A program made the translations under genes and the position numbers. Positions 1 to 9,025 of a stretch of 64,000 nt of DNA are shown here, in pieces (positions within the stretch are counted from its first letter, which is position 1; each line of letters begins with the position of its first letter). This DNA is from Alphaproteobacteria bacterium. GTDB lineage: Bacteria > Pseudomonadota > Alphaproteobacteria > RF32 > CAG-239. The stretch is taken from assembly GCA_017465405.1 (NCBI GenBank), contig JAFTWG010000014.1:33950-97949 (forward strand), in the 5' to 3' direction. The notes under the pieces are model-generated. The model saw nothing but the letters and a program-made list of their open reading frames with translations, was not told the origin of the DNA and ran no database searches.

Positions 1-463
1 TTGCAACATGTTCATAACCTTCACGCCAAATACGTAAACGCAACCAGATAGATAAAGCATTAACTACGGATACACCAACTCCGTGCAAACCACCGGATAC
101 TTTATACGAGTTGTTGTCAAATTTACCTCCGGAGTGGAGTTGTGTCATAATAACTTCGGCGGCAGAAACGCCTTCTTCTTTGTGCATACCGACAGGAATT
201 CCTCGACCGTTATCTCTAATTGTAGCAGAGCCGTCCGGATTTAAAATGATTTCAGTTTTATCACAATAGCCGGCCAAAGCTTCATCAATAGCATTATCCA
301 AAACTTCATAAATCATGTGGTGCAAACCGGTGCCGTCATCGGTATCGCCGATATACATACCCGGACGTTTTTTTACAGCTTCAAGACCATGTAAAACTTT
401 AATGGAATCAGCATTATATTCTTGTTCTTCTTTGGCAATATTAGCCTGTGTTATTTCTACCAT
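1..463 (-). CDS. gyrB: DNA gyrase subunit B, N-terminal part (cut by window edge)
   Basis: ATP-binding subunit of DNA gyrase, which drives negative supercoiling together with GyrA. Only the first 154 codons are in the window; the gene continues beyond base 1. The visible part is the GHKL ATPase domain: RPGMYIG near residue 38, the N-box [11 protein letters not shown] with the catalytic Glu, the G1 motif [11 protein letters not shown], and the start of the G2 lid [15 protein letters not shown]. The start is an ATG at 461-463, preceded on the minus strand by AAGGA nine bases upstream. The gene lies downstream of polA on the same strand, with 122 bases between them, and is separated from dnaN-recF, unlike the textbook dnaA-dnaN-recF-gyrB order. 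Identity is certain from the motifs. Confidence 0.97.
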   Translation of the reverse strand, partial: MVEITQANIAKEEQEYNADSIKVLHGLEAVKKRPGMYIGDTDDGTGLHHMIYEVLDNAIDEALAGYCDKTEIILNPDGSATIRDNGRGIPVGMHKEEGVSAAEVIMTQLHSGGKFDNNSYKVSGGLHGVGVSVVNALSIWLRLRIWREGYEHVA

Positions 464-585
464 AATGTATTTTTCCTTGTTATTTTTAAACTCAAACAAA
501 TATACGATATTTTAGTTTGAAAGCATAGAAAAAACTCACAAAAATCCACTATTTTGTGTATATTTTTTACATCTTTTATATTTTT

Positions 586-3339
586 TTAGTGAGCTTGCGA
601 CCAATTATCGCCAACACCGATATCTGCAATAAATTTAACATCATAGTCAACAGCTTGCTCCATGACATTTTTTATCAGCTTACAAATGTCTTCAACTTCA
701 TTTTCAGGAACTTCGGCAACAATTTCATCATGAACTTGAAGTAACATTTTCGATTGTAAATTACTGTTATTCAGAATATTAAATAAATTATTCATTGCTC
801 TTTTCATTATGTCGGCAGCCCCACCTTGTAACGGTGCATTCATTGCTGCTCTTTCTGCAAAAGCAACAATTCGTTTGTTTTTATCATTTATTCCTGAAAC
901 GGCGCATTTTCTGCCAAACGGAGTGACTACATAACCGTATTTATGGGCAAATGCTATAGTCTTGTCCATGAAAGTTTTAATTTCGGGCATTTTTTCAAAA
1001 TAAGCGTCTATATATTTTTTTGCTTCCGCAGGACTAACCCCTATTTGTTTTGCCAGCCCGTATTGTGATATTCCGTATATAACGCCGAAATTTATTGCTT
1101 TTGCATTTCTTCGTATGGTTGGAGTAACTTGTTCTTGAGATAAGCCAAAAACTTTCATTGCTGTTGCGGTATGAATATCTATTCCTTCAGCAAAGGCTTC
1201 TTTTAGAGCTTTAACATCAGCTAAAACCGCCAACAACCTCAATTCAACTTGAGAGTAATCTGCGGAAATGAGTTTATAGCCTTGTTTTGCAACAAAACAT
1301 TGGCGAATTTTTTGCCCATCATCACTACGAACAGGAATATTTTGTAAGTTAGGATTGTTTGATGATAAACGACCGGTATTAACATTTGCCTGATCGTAAG
1401 TTGTGTGTATTCGGTTGTTTTTATCAAGTTGTTGTAGGAGTGTGTCGGTATAAGTGGTTTTTAGTTTATTAAGAGCTCTCCACTCCAAAATTTTTTCAGG
1501 GAGAGGATGCTCTTCTGCCATTTGTTCTAAAACATCTGCTCCGGTTTGGAAATTTCCGCTGGAGTGTTTTTTTCCTTGCAGACCAAGCTTGTTGTATAAG
1601 ATTTCTCCTAATTGTTTTGGTGAAGCTATATTAAATTCTTCGCCTGCAAGTTGATATACTTCGGTTTCGATAGAGTGAAGTCTTTGCTCTAAATATTTGC
1701 TAAATTCGGATAACTTCACGGAATTAACCATAACACCATTCTGCTCCATATCAAACAAAGTAGCAACTAACGGTCGGTCAAAATGTTCATACACCGTTAC
1801 CATATGTTCTGATAAAAGACGAGGACGCAAAATATTTAATATCCGAAAAATAAAATCAGCTTGTTCACAAGCAAAAGAAGTCATAACATTTAAGTCGATA
1901 TTTTCTATTGAGTTTTTTTGTTTTCCTACGCCGAAAATAACATCGGGATTTTGCATTTTTTTATCTAAGAAAAGTTCGGATAATTCTTTTAATCCGTGAC
2001 TGTGATTCGTAGAATCAAGCACATATGATATTATTGCAATATCATCATAAGGAAAAATATTTATTTTTTCAGAAAACATATTACTGATAAAGTGCATATC
2101 TGATTTTATATTAATTCCTATTTTTAAAACAGAATTATCACGTAAAATCGGTAAAAGAGCTTTTCTTAAATCTTTGGGTTTCAATCCGTTTTGTTTTGTA
2201 TAATTATTAACCGAGAATAAGTCAAAAGTACTTTCCGTATCTTTTTTATTATCAATGGGAATGTATACAGCATTTCCATCTTCTGTTGCCAGAGCAATTC
2301 CTTTTACATCATCAAAAAACGGATTTGTTCCGTTTGCAAAACATTTTAAGGCTATTTTTTGATATTTATATGCTGTTTTAAGCCAGTTTTCCAAATCGAC
2401 TAAATTTGATACTAAAGAATATTTTGTTTCGATTTCTTTCTTTTTAGGATAGGTGATATTACCTTTTTTTATACACTGTTCTTCCACCCATTTAGAAACT
2501 CGCAAACGCAAACTGTTAAAACCGTATTTATCAACAAAAGCTTCTGCATTCGATATATCAGGACAGTGAAAAGAATAATCTTCTATATCATGTTCAACAG
2601 GAACATCATTTTTTAAGGTTACAAGACGAAGAGATATTTTGGCATTTTCGATATTTGCTAATAATGTTTCTCTGCGTTTGTTTTGTTTTATTTCGCCGGC
2701 ATGATTTAAAACTTCTTCCAAAGAACCGTAAGTATTCACCAATTCTGCCGCTGTTTTCGGTCCTATACCGGGAACTCCCGGGACATTATCCGTGCTGTCG
2801 CCCGACAATGCTTGAACATCTGGAACTTTCTCGGGATATACGCCAAATTTTTCTTTAACATCTTCGGGAGTAAAAAATTTATCTTTCATCGGATCATAAA
2901 AACTTACTCCGGGGCGTATAAGCTGCATTAAGTCTTTATCGGCAGACACTATTATTACTTCCATACCTTTACTCAAAGCTTTGGAAGTATATGTAGCTAT
3001 CAAATCATCGGCTTCAAAACCTTCAATTTCCAGTTGGTTTAATCTTAAAGCATTTACAGCTTCTCTTATAATCGGAAATTGAGGAATTAAATCTTCGGGA
3101 ATATCTTTACGGGTAGCTTTATAATCCGGAAAAAAATCATTACGGAAGTTTTGTCGTTTCGCATCAAATAATACCAAATTATAGTCACAATCTATTTTGT
3201 TTGTAAGTTTTAAGAACATATTTGTAAAACCATATACGGCATTTACCGGTACTCCGCTCGGAGATGTCATCGGCGGTAATCCGTAAAAAGCTCTAAAAAT
3301 ATATCCCGAACCGTCAACTAAACAGATTTTTTTTGGCAT
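586..3339 (-). CDS. polA: DNA polymerase I, proofreading domain apparently inactive
   Basis: Repair and Okazaki-fragment polymerase, 917 residues, close to the family length. Order: 5' nuclease domain (about 1-290, with FEADDLIATY, SADKDLMQLI and the helix-hairpin-helix GVPGIGPKTAAEL), a 3'-5' exonuclease fold (about 305-510), and the polymerase domain (about 540-917, with motif A ADYSQVELRLLA, motif B RRNAKAINFGVIYGIS and motif C QVHDEI). In the exonuclease fold, motif I reads IALKCFANGTN near residue 327, where E. coli has FDTETD, so both metal-binding acids are lost. The motif III Tyr is Phe (FACEQAD), although the Asp of motif II (KSD) stays. Polymerase and 5' nuclease should be active; proofreading probably is not. 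It stands alone between yraN and gyrB. Confidence 0.96.
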   Translation of the reverse strand: MPKKICLVDGSGYIFRAFYGLPPMTSPSGVPVNAVYGFTNMFLKLTNKIDCDYNLVLFDAKRQNFRNDFFPDYKATRKDIPEDLIPQFPIIREAVNALRLNQLEIEGFEADDLIATYTSKALSKGMEVIIVSADKDLMQLIRPGVSFYDPMKDKFFTPEDVKEKFGVYPEKVPDVQALSGDSTDNVPGVPGIGPKTAAELVNTYGSLEEVLNHAGEIKQNKRRETLLANIENAKISLRLVTLKNDVPVEHDIEDYSFHCPDISNAEAFVDKYGFNSLRLRVSKWVEEQCIKKGNITYPKKKEIETKYSLVSNLVDLENWLKTAYKYQKIALKCFANGTNPFFDDVKGIALATEDGNAVYIPIDNKKDTESTFDLFSVNNYTKQNGLKPKDLRKALLPILRDNSVLKIGINIKSDMHFISNMFSEKINIFPYDDIAIISYVLDSTNHSHGLKELSELFLDKKMQNPDVIFGVGKQKNSIENIDLNVMTSFACEQADFIFRILNILRPRLLSEHMVTVYEHFDRPLVATLFDMEQNGVMVNSVKLSEFSKYLEQRLHSIETEVYQLAGEEFNIASPKQLGEILYNKLGLQGKKHSSGNFQTGADVLEQMAEEHPLPEKILEWRALNKLKTTYTDTLLQQLDKNNRIHTTYDQANVNTGRLSSNNPNLQNIPVRSDDGQKIRQCFVAKQGYKLISADYSQVELRLLAVLADVKALKEAFAEGIDIHTATAMKVFGLSQEQVTPTIRRNAKAINFGVIYGISQYGLAKQIGVSPAEAKKYIDAYFEKMPEIKTFMDKTIAFAHKYGYVVTPFGRKCAVSGINDKNKRIVAFAERAAMNAPLQGGAADIMKRAMNNLFNILNNSNLQSKMLLQVHDEIVAEVPENEVEDICKLIKNVMEQAVDYDVKFIADIGVGDNWSQAH

Positions 3340-3411
3340 TTTTATATTCTCCGTATTTATCTGCTATGAATATAATCAACAATGAACTTTTAGCCAAGAA
3401 TTAACTGTATT

Positions 3412-3774
3412 TTATTCCCATATACGCCACGCATCGGAAATATGTTTGAAGGAGAATATTGATTTCACCAAAAAGGCATCAAACCGTATATCTCGGTCAA
3501 TATATTGCGGATTATTTTTGATAAAGTTTTCGGCAGCTTTCCAAATCCTTTTTTGCTGATGTTCTTTTATAGCGTAAGCCGCCTCTTCAAAGCTTTTTCT
3601 TTTTTTTACTTCAACAAAAACCAACAGATTCTTTTTTGTAACAATTAAATCTATTTCACCGGCACCGGTTCCTCGTCCGGTAATAAAGTTGCGTTTTACC
3701 ACCGCAAAACCATGTAGTCTAAAATACCAAACAGCGATGGTTTCCGCTATTTTTCCGGTGTTATTGTATTTCAT
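3412..3774 (-). CDS. yraN: YraN/UPF0102 family nuclease-like protein
   Basis: Small protein of 120 residues in the UPF0102 family, a restriction-endonuclease-like fold whose cellular role is still unsettled. The family core is visible: an N-terminal helix with AETIAVWYFRLHGF, then GAGEIDLIV around residue 36 and VFVEVKKRKSF, giving the E...D...ExK pattern of PD-(D/E)xK nucleases. The first 14 bases overlap the end of rsmI, so the two are translationally coupled. The rsmI-yraN pair is common in proteobacteria. The molecular function cannot be read from sequence. Confidence 0.88.
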   Translation of the reverse strand: MKYNNTGKIAETIAVWYFRLHGFAVVKRNFITGRGTGAGEIDLIVTKKNLLVFVEVKKRKSFEEAAYAIKEHQQKRIWKAAENFIKNNPQYIDRDIRFDAFLVKSIFSFKHISDAWRIWE

Positions 3775-4603
3775 CTTTTATTTTTATCGCCAAACGATAA
3801 ACCTCGTTTTTGTTAAGTTTATATTCTTGCACAATTTCTTTTACTGCCGTTTTAAGAGGGAATTTTATCAGTTTTTCTCTTAGTAACGCTTCTAAATCAA
3901 TATCATCATAATTATCTTCCGTTGGCGGAGCTACCATAAATACTATCTCTCCTTTTGGGGGATTGTTTTCAAAATGAGATATAACATCTTTAGGCATTCC
4001 CGTATGACATTCTTCATAAAGTTTTGTAATTTCTCTGGCTATTGCAAATTCTCTGTTCTTAAATATTCCGGCGGCAACCGAAAGTGTTTTTAATAATCTC
4101 GGAGCAGTTTCATAAAAAACGAGGGTAGTATTAATCGGAGCTAATTCTTTGAATAAATCTTCTCGAGCCTTATCTTTATTGGGAATAAATCCGGCAAACA
4201 TAAAACGATTAGTAGGTAATCCGGACATTTGTAATGCACAAATTATAGCACAACATCCGGGAACAACAAAAAAAGGAACCTTTTGTTCGTGACATAATCT
4301 GATTAGCTTATAACCGGGGTCGGAAATCAGCGGGGAGCCGGCATCACTGACTTGGACAACCAATAGATTATCGTTTACAATCATATCAATAATTTCTTGA
4401 GCTTTTTCTTGCTCGTTATGATCATGTAGCGGAATAAATTTCTTTGTTCCTAAACTGATATTGAGCAAATTTAACAATTTTTTTGTTACTCTTGTATCTT
4501 CGCAGGCAATAACATCTGCGCTATTCAAAAGTTCTTTTGCACGCTCGGATATATCAGCAATATTTCCTATCGGAGTAGCAACTATATATAGCCCTTTTTT
4601 CAT
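3761..4603 (-). CDS. rsmI: 16S rRNA (cytidine-1402-2'-O)-methyltransferase
   Basis: SAM-dependent tetrapyrrole-methylase-fold enzyme that adds the 2'-O-methyl group to C1402 of 16S rRNA in the decoding centre. The protein has 280 residues, the usual length. Visible motifs are the N-terminal VATPIGNIADIS, CEDTR near residue 36, the SAM-loop VSDAGSPLISDPGYKL near 83, VPGCCAI, and the family C-terminal helix-turn-helix with KTAVKEIVQEY and NEVYRLAI. It begins at 4603 and is divergent from the lipoprotein gene at 4676, with only 72 bases between. It is followed by yraN with a 14-base overlap. Confidence 0.96.
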   Translation of the reverse strand: MKKGLYIVATPIGNIADISERAKELLNSADVIACEDTRVTKKLLNLLNISLGTKKFIPLHDHNEQEKAQEIIDMIVNDNLLVVQVSDAGSPLISDPGYKLIRLCHEQKVPFFVVPGCCAIICALQMSGLPTNRFMFAGFIPNKDKAREDLFKELAPINTTLVFYETAPRLLKTLSVAAGIFKNREFAIAREITKLYEECHTGMPKDVISHFENNPPKGEIVFMVAPPTEDNYDDIDLEALLREKLIKFPLKTAVKEIVQEYKLNKNEVYRLAIKIKDEIQ

Positions 4604-4675
4604 TTTCTTTTGCTTTACAATATACGTTTTTTAAACTAAATTACCGAATGTAATTGTTTTATATTTTAGGAAAAA

Positions 4676-6115
4676 ATGCAAGTGTTAAAAAAAATATATA
4701 TTTTAGCTTTGGTAATAGTTTTATCAGCTTGTCAATCTGCGGTTATTTCTCGCGGTTATTTTGAAGAAAGCTCCGGGCAAATTAATGAAGAAGAATTTAT
4801 AACTTCTCAAAGTTTTAGGGTAGGAGTGTTGTTGCCATTAAGCGGAGAAGCTGAAAAAGCAGGACAAGGCTTAAAAAATGCCGCAATGTTGGCACTTGAA
4901 GATATGAACAATCCTAATTTAATTTTGCAATTTTATGATACTAAAAGCACTCCTGAAGGGGCAAGAGTTGCTGTTGAAAACGCAATCAATCAACAGGTTA
5001 AGTTAGTTATCGGGCCGCTAATGTCAAGTTCTGTTGAAGCAATTTCGAGCAGAACCAGAAGAAGCAATATTCCGGTAATTGCTTTTTCAACCAATCAAGA
5101 TGTTTTACAAGATCAAGTTTATACAATAGGTCTATTAATTGAAGAACAAATAAACAGAATAGTCGGTTATGCAACATCAAAAGGCAGAAGTAAATTTGCT
5201 TTGCTTTTGCCCGACAATTCTACCGGTTTGGCTGTTGCCAAAGCTGCGGTAAAATCAACAAAAAAACATGGAGCAACAGTTGTCAGAATAGCTTTTTATG
5301 ATCCTAATACTAATGATTTTTCTACGATAATTAATCAGTTGAGCGATTTTGAAAAAAGAGCAGAGCCGATAAAAAAAGAAAAAGAACGTTTAGCAGAACT
5401 GGTTAAACTGGGAGATGAACAAGCTAAAACAGATTTGAAAAAACTGAGTTTGATAGAAACAGAAGAAGGAGTTGATTTTGATGCGGTTATAATTCCCGAA
5501 ACCGGTAGTAAATTAAAGTCTGCTACAGCAATGTTCGGATATTATGATGTGTTTGCTCCCGATGTAATGTTTTTGGGAACATCTGTTTGGGAAAACACAC
5601 ACTTGAATAAAGAGTCAACCTTATACAAAGCCGCATATCCGGTTTTATCACGTAGTCATGGGGCATATTTTAATAACAAATACAGAATGTTGTATGAAAC
5701 ACAACCCAACGGACTGTTTGCATTTGCGTATGATGCTGTGGCTTTGGCTTCTGCTTTAGCAAAACGAAATCCGACCAATCTTGATATGGCAATTACTACT
5801 CCGGATGGTTTTGCCGGAATTAATGGTATCTTTCGCCTTTTTGAGAATGGTAAAAATCAACATAGTTTAGATATTATGCAAATTACACCTTCGGGAGATA
5901 TTGTTATTGATTTTGCTCCGAAAAAGTTCAGTTCGGTTCCGGAAAGTTTGGAAGATATAGATGTATCGATTCTCTATGATAGAAACCCACCGCTTATATT
6001 CGGCAAGGACGAAGTTGAGGCACAAGAACTTATTTTCGGCAGAGAATTGGAAAAAGCCGAAGAAGTTGAAGAAACAGAAAATACGGACGATTCGTTATTG
6101 ATGTATAAATATTAG
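4676..6115 (+). CDS. Penicillin-binding protein activator-like lipoprotein (LpoA family, type 1 periplasmic-binding fold)
   Basis: Lipoprotein of 479 residues. The signal peptide ends in the lipobox LSAC with the acylated Cys at residue 19. The body is a type 1 periplasmic binding fold: RVGVLLPLSGEAEKAGQGLK near residue 48, then QVKLVIGPLMSSSVEAI and IPVIAFSTNQDV. This is the arrangement of the alphaproteobacterial penicillin-binding protein activator family, related to the C-terminal domain of LpoA, which stimulates PBP1A from the outer membrane. The N-terminal TPR domain of enterobacterial LpoA is absent. The tail is acidic. It sits divergently from rsmI-yraN, the position this family often has. 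Role in peptidoglycan synthesis is inferred from family membership; an amino-acid-binding protein is the alternative. Confidence 0.8.
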   Translation: MQVLKKIYILALVIVLSACQSAVISRGYFEESSGQINEEEFITSQSFRVGVLLPLSGEAEKAGQGLKNAAMLALEDMNNPNLILQFYDTKSTPEGARVAVENAINQQVKLVIGPLMSSSVEAISSRTRRSNIPVIAFSTNQDVLQDQVYTIGLLIEEQINRIVGYATSKGRSKFALLLPDNSTGLAVAKAAVKSTKKHGATVVRIAFYDPNTNDFSTIINQLSDFEKRAEPIKKEKERLAELVKLGDEQAKTDLKKLSLIETEEGVDFDAVIIPETGSKLKSATAMFGYYDVFAPDVMFLGTSVWENTHLNKESTLYKAAYPVLSRSHGAYFNNKYRMLYETQPNGLFAFAYDAVALASALAKRNPTNLDMAITTPDGFAGINGIFRLFENGKNQHSLDIMQITPSGDIVIDFAPKKFSSVPESLEDIDVSILYDRNPPLIFGKDEVEAQELIFGRELEKAEEVEETENTDDSLLMYKY

Positions 6116-6181
6116 TGGGATAGAGAAGATTTTTTACTTGAAATATATATAAAATCTGCCCATATTGAGTTAGTTATTTAT

Positions 6182-6272
6182 GGAGGGCATCGGGTTAAGC
6201 GTTCGCCAACCCGGTCAGGTTCGGAAGAAAGCAGCCGTAACGAAAGAGTTTAAGGTCGGTGTTCCTCCTCCT
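6182..6272 (+). ncRNA. ffs: Signal recognition particle RNA (4.5S type, small bacterial)
   Basis: About 90 bases that fold as one long hairpin: GGAGG at 6182-6186 pairs with CCTCC at the 3' end (near 6264-6271), and CGGGTT pairs with AACCCG near the top. The apical SRP domain shows the conserved asymmetric and symmetric loop bases: GGTCAGG, then TCGGAAGAAAGCAGCC. A run of T at 6272-6277 ends transcription. The RNA binds Ffh and targets nascent membrane proteins. It directly precedes dnaX, as in many alphaproteobacteria. Confidence 0.92.
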
Positions 6273-6289
6273 TTTTTGATTGTGTGACT

Positions 6290-7954
6290 ATGGCTGAAGA
6301 AAATAAACAAGAACAATATGTTGTATTAGCGAGAAAATATCGTCCTCAAAATTTTGAAGATTTATTAGGACAAGATGCTTTAGTGCAAACATTAACTAAT
6401 GCCATAAAATCAAACAGACTGCACCATGCGTATATTTTAACCGGAATTAGAGGTGTAGGAAAAACCACCACCGCCAGACTTATTGCAAAAGCACTAAATT
6501 GTATTGGTACAGACGGAAAAGGCGGTCCTACGACACATCCTTGCGGAATTTGTGAAAATTGTAAATCAATAGCTGCCGGAAGAAATATTGACGTTTTAGA
6601 GCTTGACGCCGCTTCAAGAACAGGCGTTGGTGATATTAGAGATATTTTAGACGGTGTTCGTTATAATCCGACAAATTGTCGATATAAAATATACATAATC
6701 GACGAAGTTCACATGTTGAGTAACAATGCTTTTAATGCTTTGTTGAAAACATTGGAAGAACCACCTGCTCATGTGAAGTTTATTTTTGCTACTACTGAAA
6801 TTCGTAAAGTTCCTGTTACGGTTTTATCTCGATGCCAACGATTCGATTTGCAACGCCTTAGAATAGATGATTTAAAAAAGCTTTTTAATAAAATCATTGC
6901 AGAAGAAAATTTAAAAGCTGATGAAGAGGCATTACATATGATTGCTACTGCAGCCGATGGTTCTGCAAGGGACGGCTTGTCTTTGTTAGACCAAGCTATT
7001 TCCTTAGGTAGCGGCAAGGTTCGTACCGATATTGTTAAAGAAATGTTGGGTATGGCAGACAGAGGACAAGCTTTTGCATTATTTGAAAAGCTTTTAAGCG
7101 GCGATATGGCAGAGTTAGTGAAAAAGCTTCAAGAGGTTTATAAGAGCGGAGCTAATCCTACAGCAATAATAAATGATTTAATAAATATAACCCATTCTTT
7201 AACAAAAGTTTTGTTGTTACCGGCATATGTAAATGATGAAAGATTTAGCGAATCAGAAAAAGCTTTCTTCAAAACAATGTCAGAAAAGACTAATATTTCT
7301 CTGCTATCAAGAATTTGGCAAATGCTGATAAAAGGGTTGAACGAGATACAAACGGCTCCCGTTCCTATAGATGCACTGGAAATGATATTAATTCGTATTG
7401 CATTTTCGGCAAACCTTCCAACTCCGGCAGAACTGCTTGAGAATATAAAAAAAAAATCTAGCCTGAAAAACGGATTTTCTGCTGAAATAAAGCCAAATAT
7501 ATCAACCCCGACCCAATGTGATACGTCGGAAAAATCACGTTTTGATAAAGTAACGGATTTTATTTCTTATTTGGAAAAAGAAAAACAACCCCGTCTTGTC
7601 TATATTATGAAAAATGATATAGAAATAACCGAGTTTGGTAACGGTGTTATGAAATTCAAAGCTTCAGACCGAATAAATTCTGACTTTATGATTAATATTA
7701 ATAAATTTTTTGAAAAATCTACCGGAGAAAAATGGAGTTTAGATATTATTCCGGGAGAGGTCATATTAAGTATAGCTGCGGTTGAAAATGCTCAAAAAGA
7801 AGCGGATAAAAAAAATGTGGCGGAAACACCTCTTGTAAAATCTATTTTAGCTGAATTTAAAGGAGCAAAAATAGAAACTTTAACTCGAAAAGCTCCTCTT
7901 GAAGAGGAAAACAATAACAACGAATACGAATTTATTAGTGAGGATTTTGTATAA
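6290..7954 (+). CDS. dnaX: DNA polymerase III subunit tau (and probably gamma)
   Basis: Clamp-loader ATPase of the replicative polymerase. From the ATG at 6290 it has 554 residues; a GTG two codons upstream (6284) is an alternative start, and neither has a clear ribosome site. Visible: the N-terminal YRPQNFEDLLGQ, Walker A GIRGVGKTTTA near residue 52, a four-Cys zinc module (HPCGICENC), the Walker B/DEVH box YIIDEVHML, and SRC sensor VLSRCQRF. A run of ten A at 7447-7456 is followed in the -1 frame by ATC TAG, so slippage would give a gamma-like product of about 390 residues ending after domain III. It overlaps ybaB by one base (TAATG). Order ffs-dnaX-ybaB-recR is classic. Confidence 0.97.
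   Translation: MAEENKQEQYVVLARKYRPQNFEDLLGQDALVQTLTNAIKSNRLHHAYILTGIRGVGKTTTARLIAKALNCIGTDGKGGPTTHPCGICENCKSIAAGRNIDVLELDAASRTGVGDIRDILDGVRYNPTNCRYKIYIIDEVHMLSNNAFNALLKTLEEPPAHVKFIFATTEIRKVPVTVLSRCQRFDLQRLRIDDLKKLFNKIIAEENLKADEEALHMIATAADGSARDGLSLLDQAISLGSGKVRTDIVKEMLGMADRGQAFALFEKLLSGDMAELVKKLQEVYKSGANPTAIINDLINITHSLTKVLLLPAYVNDERFSESEKAFFKTMSEKTNISLLSRIWQMLIKGLNEIQTAPVPIDALEMILIRIAFSANLPTPAELLENIKKKSSLKNGFSAEIKPNISTPTQCDTSEKSRFDKVTDFISYLEKEKQPRLVYIMKNDIEITEFGNGVMKFKASDRINSDFMININKFFEKSTGEKWSLDIIPGEVILSIAAVENAQKEADKKNVAETPLVKSILAEFKGAKIETLTRKAPLEEENNNNEYEFISEDFV
7447..7461 (+). promoter_or_regulatory. Poly-A slippage/frameshift site in dnaX with immediate -1 stop
   Basis: Ten consecutive A (7447-7456) lie in the zero frame as ATA AAA AAA AAA TCT. 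Slipping back by one base, or one extra A added by RNA polymerase, reads ATC (7456-7458) then TAG (7459-7461). The truncated product would keep the ATPase and oligomerisation domains. Thermus and E. coli dnaX are known to make gamma by slippage at A-rich sites. Use of this site is inferred. Confidence 0.6.
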
Positions 7955-8274
7955 TGATGAATATGCAAGGCTTGATGAAACAAGCACAAATGATGCAAAA
8001 GAAAATGGAAGAAGCACAAGAAAAACTGGCTCAAAGTGAAGTTATAGGTGTTAGCGGCGGTGGTATGGTAAAAGTTACCATGAATGGTAAAATGATTACT
8101 AAAAAAGTTGAAATCGATAAATCTTTAATAACCCCTGATGAAATTGATATTTTAGAAGATTTAATAGTTGCTGCTTGCAATGATGCTCAGACAAAAGCCG
8201 AAAACATGATGAGCGAAGGTATGAAAGAAGTTACCGGTGGCTTTAATTTTGGCGGTATTAAATTGCCGTTTTAA
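7954..8274 (+). CDS. ybaB: YbaB/EbfC nucleoid-associated protein
   Basis: Small dimeric DNA-binding protein of 106 residues in the YbaB/EbfC family, which coats the nucleoid and influences expression. The family layout is visible: a Gln/Met-rich N-terminal helix (QGLMKQAQMMQKKMEEAQ), GVSGGGMVKVTMNGK with the strand pair, LEDLIVAACNDA, and the C-terminal TGGFNFGG. It starts at the ATG that shares a base with the dnaX stop codon and is followed after 11 bases by recR. This three-gene operon is conserved across bacteria. Confidence 0.95.
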   Translation: MMNMQGLMKQAQMMQKKMEEAQEKLAQSEVIGVSGGGMVKVTMNGKMITKKVEIDKSLITPDEIDILEDLIVAACNDAQTKAENMMSEGMKEVTGGFNFGGIKLPF

Positions 8275-8285
8275 GGAAAAATGTC

Positions 8286-8879
8286 GTGTCCGGACAAGAT
8301 ATAGAAAAACTCATAAAATTAATAGCAAAACTTCCTTCTTTAGGTTCTCGTTCAGCCAGAAGGATTGTTTTACATTTAATCAAAAAGAAAGAGGCTTCAT
8401 TACTTCCGTTAATTGAAGCTATGCAAAACGTTGCCAATAATATAAAAACTTGTGAAATATGCGGAAATTTTGACACTTCATCTCCTTGTTCTGTTTGCTC
8501 ATCGGAAAAACGTGAAAAAAATATTGTTTGCGTAGTTCAAGATGTTGCAGATTTATGGGCAATGGAAAGAACCGGTTTTTATCACGGACAATACCACGTT
8601 TTAGGTGGCGTTTTGTCTGCTCTTGATGGTGTCGCGCCTGAAGATTTGAATATTGAAAGTTTATTAAATAAGGTAATAAGCGGTGGTATCGATGAATTAG
8701 TTTTAGCACTTCCGGCTACAATTGACGGTCAAATTACATCACACTATTTAGTAAATAAATTAAAATCTTATGATGTAAAGATAACATCTCTTGCTCAAGG
8801 AATACCGGTAGGTGCGGAATTAGATTATATGGACGAAGGAACAATTCAATTAGCACTAAACTCTAGAAAAGAATTGTAG
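8286..8879 (+). CDS. recR: Recombination mediator RecR
   Basis: Recombination protein of 197 residues, acting with RecO (and RecF) to load RecA at single-strand gaps. It starts at a GTG, supported by AAGGA at 8274-8278 seven bases upstream; the nearby ATG at 8281 is out of frame and stops quickly. Visible are the helix-hairpin-helix KLPSLGSRSARRIVLHLI, the C4 zinc finger CEICGNFDTSSPCSVC near residue 57, and the Toprim domain beginning VCVVQDVADLWAMERTG with YHVLGG. It closes the dnaX operon and is followed by a strong terminator. Confidence 0.96.
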   Translation: MSGQDIEKLIKLIAKLPSLGSRSARRIVLHLIKKKEASLLPLIEAMQNVANNIKTCEICGNFDTSSPCSVCSSEKREKNIVCVVQDVADLWAMERTGFYHGQYHVLGGVLSALDGVAPEDLNIESLLNKVISGGIDELVLALPATIDGQITSHYLVNKLKSYDVKITSLAQGIPVGAELDYMDEGTIQLALNSRKEL

Positions 8880-8892
8880 ATTTTATATTAGT

Positions 8893-8921
8893 AAAAAGGC
8901 GAGGATTTTCCTCGCCTTTTA
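8893..8921 (+). terminator. Rho-independent terminator after recR
   Basis: Perfect stem AAGGCGAGG/CCTCGCCTT with a four- to five-base loop, flanked by A-run and T-run, so it may work in both directions. It separates recR from the convergent small gene at 8939. Confidence 0.85.
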
Positions 8922-8938
8922 TATTTACAACGATAAAT

Positions 8939-9013
8939 TTATTTACCGCAGCCACAACCACCTTTTGATGGTTCTTTTTCAGATGATTTTTTTGTTTCTT
9001 TATTCTCTTTCAT
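8939..9013 (-). CDS. Tiny Lys/Ser-rich peptide with CGCGK tail
   Basis: A 24-residue open frame with sequence MKENKETKKS... ending GGCGCGK. It is shorter than usual gene-calling limits. Support for translation is a textbook ribosome site, AAGGAG, six bases before the ATG at 9011-9013. The N-terminal two thirds are charged and disordered; the end has two Cys in a Gly-rich CxC motif that could bind a metal or be a modification site. It follows the ptsH terminator on the same strand, so it would be expressed by readthrough or from its own promoter. I do not recognise the family. Confidence 0.5.
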   Translation of the reverse strand: MKENKETKKSSEKEPSKGGCGCGK

Positions 9014-9025
9014 GATAAACTCCTT

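Noticed and set aside
8281..8304. ATG at 8281 as recR start
   Set aside because: It is out of frame with recR and meets a stop after seven codons; the GTG at 8286 has correct spacing from AAGGA.
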